DNA of 25,405 nucleotides, taken from contig CAMLLA010000006.1 of assembly GCA_946480525.1 (NCBI GenBank), forward strand, positions 1-25,405. The letters are read 5' to 3'. Within the stretch, counting starts at the first letter, position 1; each line of letters begins with the position of its first letter. Below, in pieces: positions 1 to 8,053 of the stretch. A program made the translations under genes and the position numbers. Source of the stretch: an uncultured Asticcacaulis sp. (GTDB lineage Bacteria; Pseudomonadota; Alphaproteobacteria; Caulobacterales; Caulobacteraceae). The notes under the pieces are model-generated. The model did no database searches, was not told where the DNA came from, and saw nothing but the letters and a program-made list of their open reading frames with translations.

Positions 1-52
1 AAACCGCTTACACTTTTGGCTACGCCGAACTCCGTTTCGCCATATCGCTCTA
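1..52 (-). repeat. Dispersed palindromic element, copy A (cut by window edge)
   Basis: Read on the minus strand this starts with TAGAGCGATATGGCGAAA and ends, at the window edge, with AAAAGTGTAAGCGGTTT, both shared with the copies at 3611-3650 and 14799-14904. Compared with the 14799-14904 copy it carries about 20 extra bases between the two shared blocks, so it is either an interrupted copy or a variant. The TAG that opens the element is also the stop codon of the DUF1905 gene. Confidence 0.7.
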
Positions 53-337
53 GGCCAGTGTGAGCCTAACGCTGGTCGTCATGTCGTCATGCAGGTTCTC
101 AGCCTTACGGACCGCTGCCTTGACGGGAAGCAGGTAACTGTTTGACGCCTTGTGCGGAAACAGCGAGGTCTGCCAGCTGGTGGCGCCAATGGATGCAGTC
201 ACCTTTACCGAGCCCCAGCCGCGGGTTTCGGCCTGGCAGCGGATGGCGAAAGCGATATCTTCCGGCAGGGTAATAAACACCCATGACGCCGTTTCGGCGT
301 GCCAGCGCCACAGCTTTGCCTCGAAACTATAGCTCAC
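50..337 (-). CDS. DUF1905 domain protein
   Basis: A 95-residue protein matching the DUF1905 family by eye. The pattern is an N-terminal strand FEAKLWRWHAE, then WVFITLP, a central GWGSVKVTASIG, and a C-terminal WQTSLFPHK followed by YLLPVKAAVRKAE. These are the usual landmarks of this small beta-barrel-like family, whose biochemical role is unknown. The start chosen is a GTG at 337, six bases after a GGCGAGG ribosome-binding sequence. It overlaps the end of the upstream glycosylase gene by 11 bases, which suggests translational coupling. A longer reading frame upstream exists but lies inside the glycosylase gene and has no family resemblance. The stop codon is the first three bases of a dispersed palindromic repeat. 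Confidence 0.8.
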   Translation of the reverse strand: MSYSFEAKLWRWHAETASWVFITLPEDIAFAIRCQAETRGWGSVKVTASIGATSWQTSLFPHKASNSYLLPVKAAVRKAENLHDDMTTSVRLTLA

Positions 338-956
338 GGCTGGCCTCGCCGCGCTTGACGGCGCCATACCACGCCCACAGCAGATGCGAGGCGATGGAGC
401 GGTAGGGCGACCAGGCAAGGGCCCGTTCGGCGCAGTATAGCTCGCTAGGCCGTGCCTCCAGCCCGTCCAGCCAGCCGACGGCTTCGCGCAGGGCGATATC
501 GCCAACCGGAAACAGGTCCAGCCGGGCTTCGGAGAACATCAGATAAACTTCGGCGGTCCAGCGGCCGATGCCTTTCAGCGCCATCAGGTGCTTGACGGCG
601 GCTTCGGTTTCCATGGCGGCCAGCGCTTCGGCGGTGAAATGACCGGAATGAAAGGCTTCGGCCAGGGCGCGGGCATAGCCGATCTTGGGCCGCGACAGGC
701 CGTAGCCGCGCATCAGGTCGTCGTCGTGGCTGAGCAGGACTTGAGGGCTCACCTCACCCAATCCGGCATGCAGGCGCGCGATAATGGTGTTGGCGGCCTT
801 GACCGACAGCTGCTGCTCGACGATCAGGCCCAGCAGGGCGGGAAAGCCGTTGTCGCGCTTGCGGAAGGTGATGTGGCCGAACTGTTCGGTGATCGGCCGC
901 AGCTTCGCATCGGCGGTGGCAAGAGCGGTCAGATGGGCGGGATCGAGGGGTGTCAT
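327..956 (-). CDS. DNA-3-methyladenine glycosylase II (AlkA-type HhH-GPD)
   Basis: A 209-residue base-excision repair glycosylase that would remove alkylated purines from DNA in the cytoplasm. The helix-hairpin-helix is visible as LMALKGIGRWTAEVYLMF. The catalytic aspartate of the HhH-GPD family is expected in the following segment FPVGDIALREAVGW. The early motif LLGLIVEQQLSVKAANTI matches the first half of the domain. There is no cysteine cluster, so it is not an iron-sulfur (Nth/MutY) type. The start is ATG at 956 (MTPLDPAHL). An in-frame extension to 1046 gives a basic, low-complexity leader and is not preferred. It is translationally coupled to the DUF1905 gene. The AlkA subgroup is an inference from sequence motifs only. 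Confidence 0.88.
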   Translation of the reverse strand: MTPLDPAHLTALATADAKLRPITEQFGHITFRKRDNGFPALLGLIVEQQLSVKAANTIIARLHAGLGEVSPQVLLSHDDDLMRGYGLSRPKIGYARALAEAFHSGHFTAEALAAMETEAAVKHLMALKGIGRWTAEVYLMFSEARLDLFPVGDIALREAVGWLDGLEARPSELYCAERALAWSPYRSIASHLLWAWYGAVKRGEASREL

Positions 957-1094
957 ACTCGGCTTATACGGAAAGGCCTGCGCAAAAGCGGCAGTAGATT
1001 TGCTTTTTTGCTGTCCGTTGCACGGGAAGTGACGCCCTGCGCCCACCTGAGTATCAAAAGATGTACGGTTACGGTTCCGCGACCGCCGGCCGTG

Positions 1095-2480
1095 TTATCT
1101 GGTGAAGTTCCATTTGTCGAAATTGAACAGCGGCCTGTCTCCCTTGCCGCGGAATACGATGAACAGATCGTGCTTTCCAGTGGCGCCGGATACCGTCGTG
1201 GTTAAGGCCCGCCACACGTCCATGCCGCCCGTTGCTGTGACCGGCAGCTTGCCAATAAGGGGACCATCGACCTGATCGAGGTGAAGCTCGATCAGACCGT
1301 TATCTTCAACGCTTGAGACATTAGCGTTGAAGCCGGCGGCGCCCTGTGTGCCGAAGTCGACGCCGGCGACCTTGATGTAGCTGAGATCGGTAATCCGCGT
1401 CACATACATGCCGACGGTATCGCTCTTTTCGGTCGTAACGCCTGGCGCCCAGTAAAAGGGACGGTCTCGGTCGCGCTTGATACGAGAGGTCCATGCGATC
1501 GTTTCAGCTTCCACAGGGGTATAGGGATTGAGCGCGCCGATCTGCGGCGCGCTGGTCCGGTTCCACCAGCCCAGGTTCGGGATGGTTCCGTCGGCATTGT
1601 ATTCGAACTTCGCCACATTGACCGACCGGCGCTCGTGATGGATCGGCGTCAGGGCAAAATTCAGCTCGTAATTGAAGCCGAACACATAGGAAGCCCCCTT
1701 GTAGTCGATGATGCCGGGATGATTCCCGGTCGACGCCGAATTGTGCTCCATGATCTCGCCCTTATAGGTCCACGGCCCCGTCGGGTGATCGCTCATGGCG
1801 TAGCCGATCCCCTCCGAGCAGCAGGTCGAGGCAAAGGCCATATAGTATTTGTTCTTACGCTTGAAGAACCAGGGGCCTTCCTGATAATCCGTCAGGCGCT
1901 CGATCTTCTCGACCTTGCCTGAGTAGGACACCATATCCTTGTTCAGCTTGACGTACCAAAGATCGGGATTGCCCCAGTAAAGATAGGCCTGACCATCGTC
2001 GTCGATGGCAACCGTGGGATCGAAAAACCCGTCCTGAGGGCCGACCAGCGGATGGCCCAGCGCATCTTTGAACGGGCCTTCGGGGCGGTCGGCCACAGCA
2101 ACGCCAATCACGTTCTTCGGACTGCCTGGGTTGCTGATCGAGGCATAAAAATAGAACTTTCCGTCGCGTTCGATGATTTGCGGCGCCCATGCATCGTTCG
2201 ATTGCACCGCCCACGGAAACGTCTTCAGCGACGCGACAGCGCCCTTGTCCGTCCAGTTCACCATGTCGGTCGACGTGTATAGGCGCCAGTCCAGCATCTT
2301 GAAACCGGTGGCATCGTCTTCGTCATGGCCGGTATAGAGATACACGGTTCCGTCATGGACCATGGGCGCCGGATCGGCGGTAAATCGGGTCTGGATGACA
2401 GGTTCGCTTGCATGGGCGGCGACCCACGAAGACATGAAGATCGCGGCCGGCAGGACCATGTGTCTTATGACGGATTTCAT
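1095..2480 (-). CDS. Secreted GH43 glycosidase with C-terminal CBM6-like domain
   Basis: A 461-residue protein with a signal peptide (residues 1 to about 25, ending AAHAS). The five-bladed propeller of glycoside hydrolase family 43 follows. The three catalytic positions are visible: D36 in TADPAP (general base), D154 in FFDPTVAIDDDG (pKa modulator) and E201 in YQEGPWFF (general acid). NHPGIIDYKG around residue 254 carries the metal- or substrate-proximal His. From about residue 322 (TPVEAETIAW) the sequence turns into a beta-rich CBM6-like module. Expected activity is removal of xylose or arabinose from xylan-type polysaccharide in the periplasm or outside the cell; the exact substrate cannot be read from sequence. 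The start at 2480 follows GGAGAGGA. The gene lies 22 bases after the upstream GH43 gene, so the two form an operon. Confidence 0.9.
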   Translation of the reverse strand: MKSVIRHMVLPAAIFMSSWVAAHASEPVIQTRFTADPAPMVHDGTVYLYTGHDEDDATGFKMLDWRLYTSTDMVNWTDKGAVASLKTFPWAVQSNDAWAPQIIERDGKFYFYASISNPGSPKNVIGVAVADRPEGPFKDALGHPLVGPQDGFFDPTVAIDDDGQAYLYWGNPDLWYVKLNKDMVSYSGKVEKIERLTDYQEGPWFFKRKNKYYMAFASTCCSEGIGYAMSDHPTGPWTYKGEIMEHNSASTGNHPGIIDYKGASYVFGFNYELNFALTPIHHERRSVNVAKFEYNADGTIPNLGWWNRTSAPQIGALNPYTPVEAETIAWTSRIKRDRDRPFYWAPGVTTEKSDTVGMYVTRITDLSYIKVAGVDFGTQGAAGFNANVSSVEDNGLIELHLDQVDGPLIGKLPVTATGGMDVWRALTTTVSGATGKHDLFIVFRGKGDRPLFNFDKWNFTR

Positions 2481-2502
2481 GCTTATCGTCCTCTCCATGG
2501 TC

Positions 2503-3501
2503 TTATCGCGCGGGCGGAGGCGTTGATACGCCGGCTTCGGTCTGCACCACCGGCTTCAGCGTGCCGTCCGGATTGTATTCCAGGTATTCGACGGTAACAG
2601 CGCGGCGCCCCAGGGCGCCCTTCTCATTGCCGATCGACAGGGCGGCGTTGTGCAGGAAGATGTACCATTGGCCCTTGAACTCGGCGATGCCGGCATGGAT
2701 GGTAAAGCTGTTCCTGGCCGGTCCGGTCAGTTCGCCACGATAGGTCCACGGGCCATTCAACGAAGTCGCCGTGGCATATGAGATATGCTCGTCCGCCTGC
2801 GCCGGGCGGTCCAGCGAGGCATAGGTTAGATAATAAAGCCCGCCACGTTTGTGCAGCCACGGGCCTTCCTCGAAATGGGGTGGTGTGATCTTGCGGATGG
2901 GGCCATCGAGCTCGATCATATTGTCTTTAAGTTTCGCGATATAGCAGTCGCGGTTCCCCCAGGCGATCCAGGTCGTGCCGTCATCATCGGTGAAGACGGT
3001 CGGGTCGATGTCTTCCCAGCTGTGCTTGCCTTCGGGCGTCATCTGATCGGTGATCAGCGCGGAGCCCTTGGCGTCTTTGAACGGGCCGGTCGGGCTGTCC
3101 GACACCGCGACGCCGATCGCCTTGCCGGGATGGGTATTGTCGTGCTCAACCGCGGCGTAGAACCAGAACTTGCCGTTCTTCTGGATCATCTGCGACGCCC
3201 AGGCGTCCTTTTGGGCCCATTTGAAGTCCTTGACATTCATGATCGGCGCGTGCGGCGTCCAGGTCTTCATGTCCTTGGTCGAAAAGACCAGCCATTCGCG
3301 CATGTCGAACATTTGGGGGCCGGAGGCCTGGTCATGTCCCGTGTAAAGATAGAGGGTGTCCCCAACCACCAGCGGCGCCGGATCGGCCGTGAACTTGTCG
3401 CGGATGGCCGGGTTGGAGCCGGGCGCGTAGTCCTGCGCCGCCAGTGGCCCGGCCGCAAGAGCCCAGAGGGCAGCGCCCGCAATCAGGTGTTTCGGTATCA
3501 T
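2503..3501 (-). CDS. Secreted GH43 glycosidase
   Basis: A 332-residue single-domain family 43 glycosidase. A signal peptide runs to about residue 22 (GPLAAQ). The general base is D40 in TADPAP, the modulating Asp is D166 in DIDPTVFTDDDG, and the general acid is E212 in FEEGPWLHKRGG. The conserved His is in TIHAGIAEFKG near residue 268. It has no carbohydrate-binding module, unlike its downstream neighbour. The likely role is beta-xylosidase, arabinofuranosidase or a related exo-activity on plant cell-wall oligosaccharides. The ATG at 3501 follows GGGAGA. It is the first gene of a two-gene operon. A LacI-family-type palindrome about 28 bases upstream of the start suggests repression that is relieved by a sugar such as xylose. 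Confidence 0.9.
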   Translation of the reverse strand: MIPKHLIAGAALWALAAGPLAAQDYAPGSNPAIRDKFTADPAPLVVGDTLYLYTGHDQASGPQMFDMREWLVFSTKDMKTWTPHAPIMNVKDFKWAQKDAWASQMIQKNGKFWFYAAVEHDNTHPGKAIGVAVSDSPTGPFKDAKGSALITDQMTPEGKHSWEDIDPTVFTDDDGTTWIAWGNRDCYIAKLKDNMIELDGPIRKITPPHFEEGPWLHKRGGLYYLTYASLDRPAQADEHISYATATSLNGPWTYRGELTGPARNSFTIHAGIAEFKGQWYIFLHNAALSIGNEKGALGRRAVTVEYLEYNPDGTLKPVVQTEAGVSTPPPAR

Positions 3502-3528
3502 GAGCGTCTCCCGGAATCGTTATTCTTC

Positions 3529-3542
3529 CGGTAGCGCTAACA
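3529..3542 (-). promoter_or_regulatory. Putative LacI-family (XylR-like) operator for the GH43 operon
   Basis: On the minus strand the sequence is TGTTAGCGCTACCG, with the palindromic core TAGCGCTA. From memory, the motif reported upstream of xylose-induced genes in Caulobacter crescentus is TGGTAGCGCTAACA; this site matches it with one difference at the edge. A possible -35 (TTGACT at 3556-3551) lies just upstream. A possible Caulobacter-style -10 (GCTACC at 3535-3530) overlaps the palindrome, so a bound repressor would block polymerase. The operator assignment is inferred. Confidence 0.6.
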
Positions 3543-3610
3543 CGCCGTGGAGTCAATGCAATTGTCTGAGTATATGGTTGAGCCGTGCTGCCACGACCAT
3601 AGCCAGACTT

Positions 3611-3650
3611 TCAGCCAAAACCGCTACACACTTTTTGGCATATCGCTCTA
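3611..3650 (-). repeat. Dispersed palindromic element, copy B
   Basis: On the minus strand it reads TAGAGCGATATGCCAAAA, then AGTGTGTAGCGG, then TTTTGGC. The arms GCCAAAA (3614-3620) and TTTTGGC (3633-3639) are complementary and enclose a short loop. The stop codon of the protease-like gene (3652-3654) is one base away from the first base of the element. Confidence 0.75.
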
Positions 3651-3651
3651 C

Positions 3652-4473
3652 CTACGATTTGATGCAACCCACCTGCGCCACGCGGTATTCGCGGCGCAGC
3701 GTATCGGCGACGATGCCGTAATTGCGCTTGGTAATGGTCGCTTCGGAATCGTAGTCCGGTTTCCGCTGGCTGGCATTGGCCAGTTGCACGACGGTTTCCG
3801 GCACCGAAGTGTAGATGCGGCCGCGGCGGGGGGCTTCCTTGATGACGATGCCGACAACGCGCGAATTGTCGTCTATGACCGGACCGCCCTTCAGGTGATC
3901 GAGGTCGCCTTCGATGCCCAGCGTCCGGCCGGCAGCCGCCCAGGCCAGCACGACCTCATTGTGGCCGCCGCGCTTGGAGCGTTCCAGCACCGTCGCGCCG
4001 ATCAGGCGCGCCGTGGCTTCACCGGGTTCCCCGGCGGGAAAACCCGGCATGAAACCGCGAATGCCAGGCTCGATCGTCTTGGGATCGACCAGTGACAGTG
4101 GGCGTGCGCCGCCGTCAGTCACGCCGATGACGTAGCTGTCGATGCCCGGCACTTCGCGTACCTTGAATGGCACGCCCAGATTGCCGCCGATATTGAGGAA
4201 GGGGTGTGTGCAGCCACGAATGCTCTGGCGCGACACCACCCAGTCGCCGGTCTGCGACAGGCTGAACGCCGTGCCGGTCATGACCTTTTGGTCGTCGATC
4301 GGCAGGTTGATGATCGATCCGGCGGCAAAGGGCGTGAAGTTGGCGAACAGCGCCATCTCACCCACACCTGGCGGTGGCGGCGCGGGCGGCGCCGGTGAGT
4401 TCTCATGCCACTGGCTGGTGACCATCGTGATGATGGCGACGCATGCACCGTAAAGAAGCCAGTCTAGCTTCAT
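3652..4473 (-). CDS. Membrane-anchored trypsin-fold protein, probably catalytically dead
   Basis: A 273-residue protein with an N-terminal membrane anchor (residues 5-20), a proline-rich linker (PAPPAPPPP, residues 27-35) and a periplasmic domain that follows the trypsin/HtrA strand pattern. GTAFSLSQTGDWVVSRQSIRGC aligns with the block that normally holds the catalytic His; here that position is Gln83. DSYVIGV near residue 112 retains the Asp block. HLKGGPVID aligns with the GNSGGP nucleophile loop, with Lys195 in place of Ser. If this eye alignment is right, two of three catalytic residues are gone and the protein would bind rather than cut. It starts 9 bases after the DUF350 gene (AAGG ribosome-binding site), so the two are probably co-expressed and may act together in the inner membrane. 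Confidence 0.7.
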   Translation of the reverse strand: MKLDWLLYGACVAIITMVTSQWHENSPAPPAPPPPGVGEMALFANFTPFAAGSIINLPIDDQKVMTGTAFSLSQTGDWVVSRQSIRGCTHPFLNIGGNLGVPFKVREVPGIDSYVIGVTDGGARPLSLVDPKTIEPGIRGFMPGFPAGEPGEATARLIGATVLERSKRGGHNEVVLAWAAAGRTLGIEGDLDHLKGGPVIDDNSRVVGIVIKEAPRRGRIYTSVPETVVQLANASQRKPDYDSEATITKRNYGIVADTLRREYRVAQVGCIKS

Positions 4474-4482
4474 GGCTCGACC

Positions 4483-4938
4483 TTACTGGACGGTGGCGGC
4501 GAGGAGCAGGGCGGCGGCGAGCTTGGCGGCGACCAGCAGCACGGCGGCGGACACTTCGCCTTCATTCATGCGGTTGGGCAGGCCGGCCAGCAGGAAGTCC
4601 ACCATGCGGAAGACAAACAGTTGCAGAAGAATGGTCGCGCCGCCCCAAAGGACGATTTCGCGTAAAGACGTCGAGGCGACGATGGAGGCAGCCAGCGGAA
4701 TGGCCAGGCCGATAATGACGCCGCCATAGCCGACAGCGGCAGCAGAATTGCCTTCGCGGATTTGCTGAATTTCCTTATAGGGCGTCAGGATGGAATAGAC
4801 GGTCGCGCCGATCATCAGCATCAGCAATGCGACGCCGCCGTGCAGCAGGGTGGTGACGAAACCCGAGGCGAAGGCCTGCATTTCCGGACGCAGCACTTCG
4901 GGCGTCAGGAAGCTGAGATTGAGCGTATCGGATGTCAT
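4483..4938 (-). CDS. DUF350 family inner-membrane protein
   Basis: A 151-residue hydrophobic protein with about four membrane segments, matching the DUF350 pattern. A first helix runs through LLHGGVALLMLMIGATVYSI. A loop with a charged patch (YKEIQQIREGNSAAAVGYGG) follows. Further helices run through VIIGLAIPLAASIV and ILLQLFVFRMVDFLL. The motif N-x-AAA-x-x-x-GG in the loop is typical of this family. Function is unknown. The start at 4938 follows AGGGGA; an in-frame GTG at 4962 is possible but has no better ribosome-binding site. It is the first gene of a pair with the protease-like protein. Confidence 0.85.
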   Translation of the reverse strand: MTSDTLNLSFLTPEVLRPEMQAFASGFVTTLLHGGVALLMLMIGATVYSILTPYKEIQQIREGNSAAAVGYGGVIIGLAIPLAASIVASTSLREIVLWGGATILLQLFVFRMVDFLLAGLPNRMNEGEVSAAVLLVAAKLAAALLLAATVQ

Positions 4939-5098
4939 GTGCGAAACGGTCCCCTGCGGCACTTTTTGCGGTGCGGTCCGATGGCGTTCTCCATCAGCCC
5001 GCTAGTAATGAGGGAAACTTCCTGCAAGATCAAGTCCACGCTTCCACGCCTGTGGACACTTTCGCTGTGAATTGCGCGACGCGTTACAAATACGCGAT

Positions 5099-6331
5099 TT
5101 ACGACACCATGCCGGCAGCCAAGTGGGCGAACGGCAGGCTTTCCGAATGATCGTCGTCGTGCGTGCTGTCCTCGTTTGACGCAATTTCCTCGCGCTGGTT
5201 GCGGCGCAGCACGCTTGCGCGTTGCTTCTCGCTCTCCGACTTCAGCTGACCGCAGGCGGCCAGGATATCGCGGCCGCGCGGCGTGCGGATCGGCGAGGCA
5301 TAGCCGGCCTTATTGAGCACAGCGGCAAAGGTCTCGATCGTGCGCCAGTCGGAACACTGATAATCGGTGCCGGGCCATGGATTGAACGGGATCAGGTTGA
5401 TCTTCGCCGGAATGCCCTTGAGCAGGCGGATCAGGGCGCGGGCTTCGGCAGGCGTGTCGTTGATGCCCTTCAGCATGACATACTCGAACGTCACGCGGCG
5501 TGCGTTCGACAGGCCCGGATAGGCGCGGATCGCCGCCATCAGGGTCTCGATATTGTACTTCTTGTTGAGCGGGACCAGGACGTCGCGCAGCTCATCATTG
5601 GTGGCGTGCAGCGATATGGCCAGCATGGCGGCGGTGCGTTCGCCCAGGGCATGCAGTTCCGGCGTGACGCCCGAGGTCGATACCGTGATGCGGCGGCGGG
5701 AAATGGCGATGCCTTCGCCGTCCGAAATGATATCGATGGCGGCGGCGACATTGTCGAGATTGTAGAGCGGTTCACCCATGCCCATGAAGACGATGTTCGA
5801 CAGCTGGCGGTCTTCCTTCGGCGATGGCCATTCGCCGAGGTCGTCGCGCGCTACCTGGACCTGGGCGACGATTTCGGCGGTCGTCAGGTTGCGCACCAGC
5901 TTTTGCGTGCCGGTATGGCAGAACGAGCAGTTGAGCGTGCAGCCGACCTGGCTGGAGACGCACAGGGCGCCCGCGCGGCCGACTCCAGGGATATAGACGC
6001 TTTCGACTTCGATGCCCGGCGCCATGCGGATCAGGTACTTGCGCGTGCCGTCCCTGGAGATCTGGCGCTCGACGATTTCGGGCCGCATCAGGGTAAATTT
6101 TTCGCGGAACAGAGCGCGCTGCTCCTTGGCGATGTCGGTCATCAGGTCGAAATCGGTGAAGCCGTAATGGTGCACCCAGCGCCAGATCTGCTGCATCCGC
6201 ATCCTAGCCTTGCGCGCCTCGACGACGCCCGAGTCAATCAGGGCCTGCGTCAGGCCTTCGCGCGTCAGGCCGGTGATGTTCACCAGCTGAGTGGGGGCAG
6301 GCTTTTGAGACAGGTCGAGCGTATGGGCCAA
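5099..6331 (-). CDS. rlmN: 23S rRNA (adenine2503-C2)-methyltransferase RlmN
   Basis: A 410-residue radical-SAM methyltransferase that methylates C2 of A2503 in 23S rRNA (and A37 in some tRNAs) in the cytoplasm. The radical-SAM cluster CxxxCxxC is at C131, C135 and C138 ([12 protein letters not shown]). The SAM-binding [12 protein letters not shown] and the C-terminal methyl-carrying cysteine in [10 protein letters not shown] near residue 370 are both present. The N-terminal accessory domain starts at about residue 16 ([12 protein letters not shown]). The reading frame has no ATG before that domain. The best start is TTG at 6331, since an in-frame stop lies at 6377-6379 and the first internal Met would remove the accessory domain. 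The tail after the catalytic Cys is rich in Glu, Asp and His and is longer than in many homologues. Confidence 0.95.
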   Translation of the reverse strand: MAHTLDLSQKPAPTQLVNITGLTREGLTQALIDSGVVEARKARMRMQQIWRWVHHYGFTDFDLMTDIAKEQRALFREKFTLMRPEIVERQISRDGTRKYLIRMAPGIEVESVYIPGVGRAGALCVSSQVGCTLNCSFCHTGTQKLVRNLTTAEIVAQVQVARDDLGEWPSPKEDRQLSNIVFMGMGEPLYNLDNVAAAIDIISDGEGIAISRRRITVSTSGVTPELHALGERTAAMLAISLHATNDELRDVLVPLNKKYNIETLMAAIRAYPGLSNARRVTFEYVMLKGINDTPAEARALIRLLKGIPAKINLIPFNPWPGTDYQCSDWRTIETFAAVLNKAGYASPIRTPRGRDILAACGQLKSESEKQRASVLRRNQREEIASNEDSTHDDDHSESLPFAHLAAGMVS

Positions 6332-6515
6332 GGCAAGCGGCTTTCGGACAGGATATTTCGGGGATGAAGGCGCGGCTTATACAGGAAAAGGTCGGCCTTG
6401 TCTAATGAGCTGTCAGCCTGACTTTTTGCCGTCTCCTGATATGTCGGCGCGCGACGGCAAATTCCTTCCTGATTTCTTGAAGTGCAGAATACTCCACGGC
6501 TGATATGGAGCACGC

Positions 6516-6788
6516 ATGGTGACGATCAGGAAATGGCCCCGAATTTTGGCACAAGTTTCGGAAGCCGACCACGCGGACCTGTTTGCGTCCGAAGACCCGC
6601 GACAGATCGCAGTGTCACTGAAACGCATCGCCGAAACCAGCCATTGCCAGGACGCACCCTATGATCGTGCTATGAAAATCCTATCGGACTATATGGTTCA
6701 AGATGGCGCGGTTCTGTCGACGCGCCAGCAGCAGATAGCGGACGAGGTAAAGGACTGGCTGCGCAATCTGTTCATGGTTCGGGGCTGA
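6516..6788 (+). CDS. Small conserved-looking protein of unknown function
   Basis: A 90-residue soluble protein I do not recognise. It has no signal peptide or membrane segment. It is mixed alpha-helical, with a helix-rich C-terminal half (RAMKILSDYMVQDG, then QQQIADEVKDWLRNLF). The ATG at 6516 follows GGAG with a 5-base spacer, and codon third positions are GC-rich like the neighbours, which supports real coding. It stands alone between rlmN (divergent) and a secreted-protein gene. Its TGA stop is directly followed by a copy of the dispersed palindromic element. No function can be proposed. Confidence 0.65.
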   Translation: MVTIRKWPRILAQVSEADHADLFASEDPRQIAVSLKRIAETSHCQDAPYDRAMKILSDYMVQDGAVLSTRQQQIADEVKDWLRNLFMVRG

Positions 6789-6845
6789 AGCGATATGCCA
6801 CAAAGTGTGCAGCGGCTTGGCTAAATATTGCGGCAAAACAAAAAT
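6789..6845 (+). repeat. Dispersed palindromic element, copy F
   Basis: On the plus strand it reads AGCGATATGCCACAAAGTGT, then GCAGCGGCTTGGCTAAATAT, then TGCGGCAAAACAAAAATC. It aligns end to end with the minus-strand copy at 14799-14904, including the shared AAAACAAAAA stretch after the first hairpin. It begins with the base after the TGA of the upstream gene and runs in that gene's direction. This copy is on the opposite strand from the other four, as is the gene it follows. Confidence 0.65.
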
Positions 6846-6919
6846 CCACGTCATCGTTTCGTCGCGATTTTGACGGTAGGGTGCGACCGGGGCGGGCATC
6901 CTGTGTTCGGGAGACCGTC

Positions 6920-8053
6920 ATGTTGTCCTTGAAATCCGCTGCCGTGGCTCTGCTGGCTGCGCCTGTCGTCGCGCATGCCGGGCCGCTGACCTACGACAAT
7001 CCGCTTGGCATCACGGTTGCGATGGAAGAGGAGCGCGGTCCTGCCGCTGATCCAGGCGGGCGGTTGCGCGCGGCGATTGCCCGCCTTGAAACCAAGCTCG
7101 GCCAGGCGTCGACGGGACCGGAGCCCAAGGTCGACACCTCGACAGGGACGGCGATCGCCTTTGTCGTGCGGTCTTTTGGCAAGGACAGCGGCCAGATTCA
7201 CATGTTTGTGGCGTCGGAAAGCGGTAGCGGCATCTGTCATATTCGCGCGCCGGCACGGTCTGAGGCTCAGTCGCATATCCCGCAACTCCTGCTGCTGTGC
7301 CTGGCCAATTTCGGCAAGCCTGGCGGGCCTGCCGCGACGTCGTCGCCCCCTGTTACCGCGGCAAAGCCCGTGGTGATCAAGGCCGCGGCCAATGCCCGCT
7401 TTGCCCAGAATTGGGCGAAGGTCGACGGCGTCTATTTCCGGCTGATCGGCACGTTCGGCGTGGGCGGCATGGCGGCCATGGATTTCGAACCGGTCATCCT
7501 GTTCAAGGATGGCTCATATGTCGAAATCGGCGATCAGGCGCTGGAAGACATGGACCTCAGTGCCGACCGTCAGGCGCGGCCCAAAGCGTGGGGGCGGTGG
7601 AGCAGAACCGGTGCGGCTTTCGTGCTGACCGGGATAAGCGGCCAGCCTGACACATATGAGCTTCAGCAAGGCCGGTTCTTCAAGGCCTTTCCGGCGTCCG
7701 CAGGGAAACTGCTACCGGCCTATAAACGCCTGTCCGGCGGAGGCAATGCAGCGCTGGGAGGCGAAGTGACGATCGCAATCAAGAGCAAGATCGCCTTTGC
7801 GCCGGATGGCCGCTTCGTTGAGGGCGCGGACGTCGGCGCGGTGAGTTCGGGCAGTCAAAGCGGCTGGGCGACAGCCGTTGCTGCCAGCAACGGTAAGAAC
7901 GGCACCTACGTGGTCAAGGACCACACCCTGACGCTCACCTATGCGGACGGCACCGTCAAGCGCGAGTTCTTCGCCTTTGCGTCGAGGAAGACGCCGCCGC
8001 AGCCTGATCCTGAGATGATCTTTGTCGGCGACAGCGTCTATACCGACGATTAA
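6920..8053 (+). CDS. Secreted protein of unknown function
   Basis: A 377-residue protein with a clear signal peptide (MLSLKSAAVALLAAPVVAHAG), so periplasmic or outer-membrane associated. The N-terminal third (to about residue 140) ends in an Ala/Pro-rich linker (PGGPAATSSPPVTAAKP). The C-terminal part is beta-rich, with repeated short strands and turns (VILFKDGSYVEIG, KIAFAPDGRFVEG, HTLTLTYADGTVKREFF). The last two resemble the lipocalin-like strand pattern seen in many secreted Caulobacteraceae proteins, but I do not recognise a named family. The start at 6920 follows GGGAGA at a 6-base spacing; an upstream in-frame start at 6881 would bury the signal peptide. Its stop overlaps that of the convergent yitT-like gene. 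Confidence 0.75.
   Translation: MLSLKSAAVALLAAPVVAHAGPLTYDNPLGITVAMEEERGPAADPGGRLRAAIARLETKLGQASTGPEPKVDTSTGTAIAFVVRSFGKDSGQIHMFVASESGSGICHIRAPARSEAQSHIPQLLLLCLANFGKPGGPAATSSPPVTAAKPVVIKAAANARFAQNWAKVDGVYFRLIGTFGVGGMAAMDFEPVILFKDGSYVEIGDQALEDMDLSADRQARPKAWGRWSRTGAAFVLTGISGQPDTYELQQGRFFKAFPASAGKLLPAYKRLSGGGNAALGGEVTIAIKSKIAFAPDGRFVEGADVGAVSSGSQSGWATAVAASNGKNGTYVVKDHTLTLTYADGTVKREFFAFASRKTPPQPDPEMIFVGDSVYTDD

Noticed and set aside
5222..6367. Long plus-strand frame antisense to rlmN
   Set aside because: It is a shadow of rlmN in high-GC sequence; the protein has no domain resemblance, whereas the other strand is clearly RlmN.
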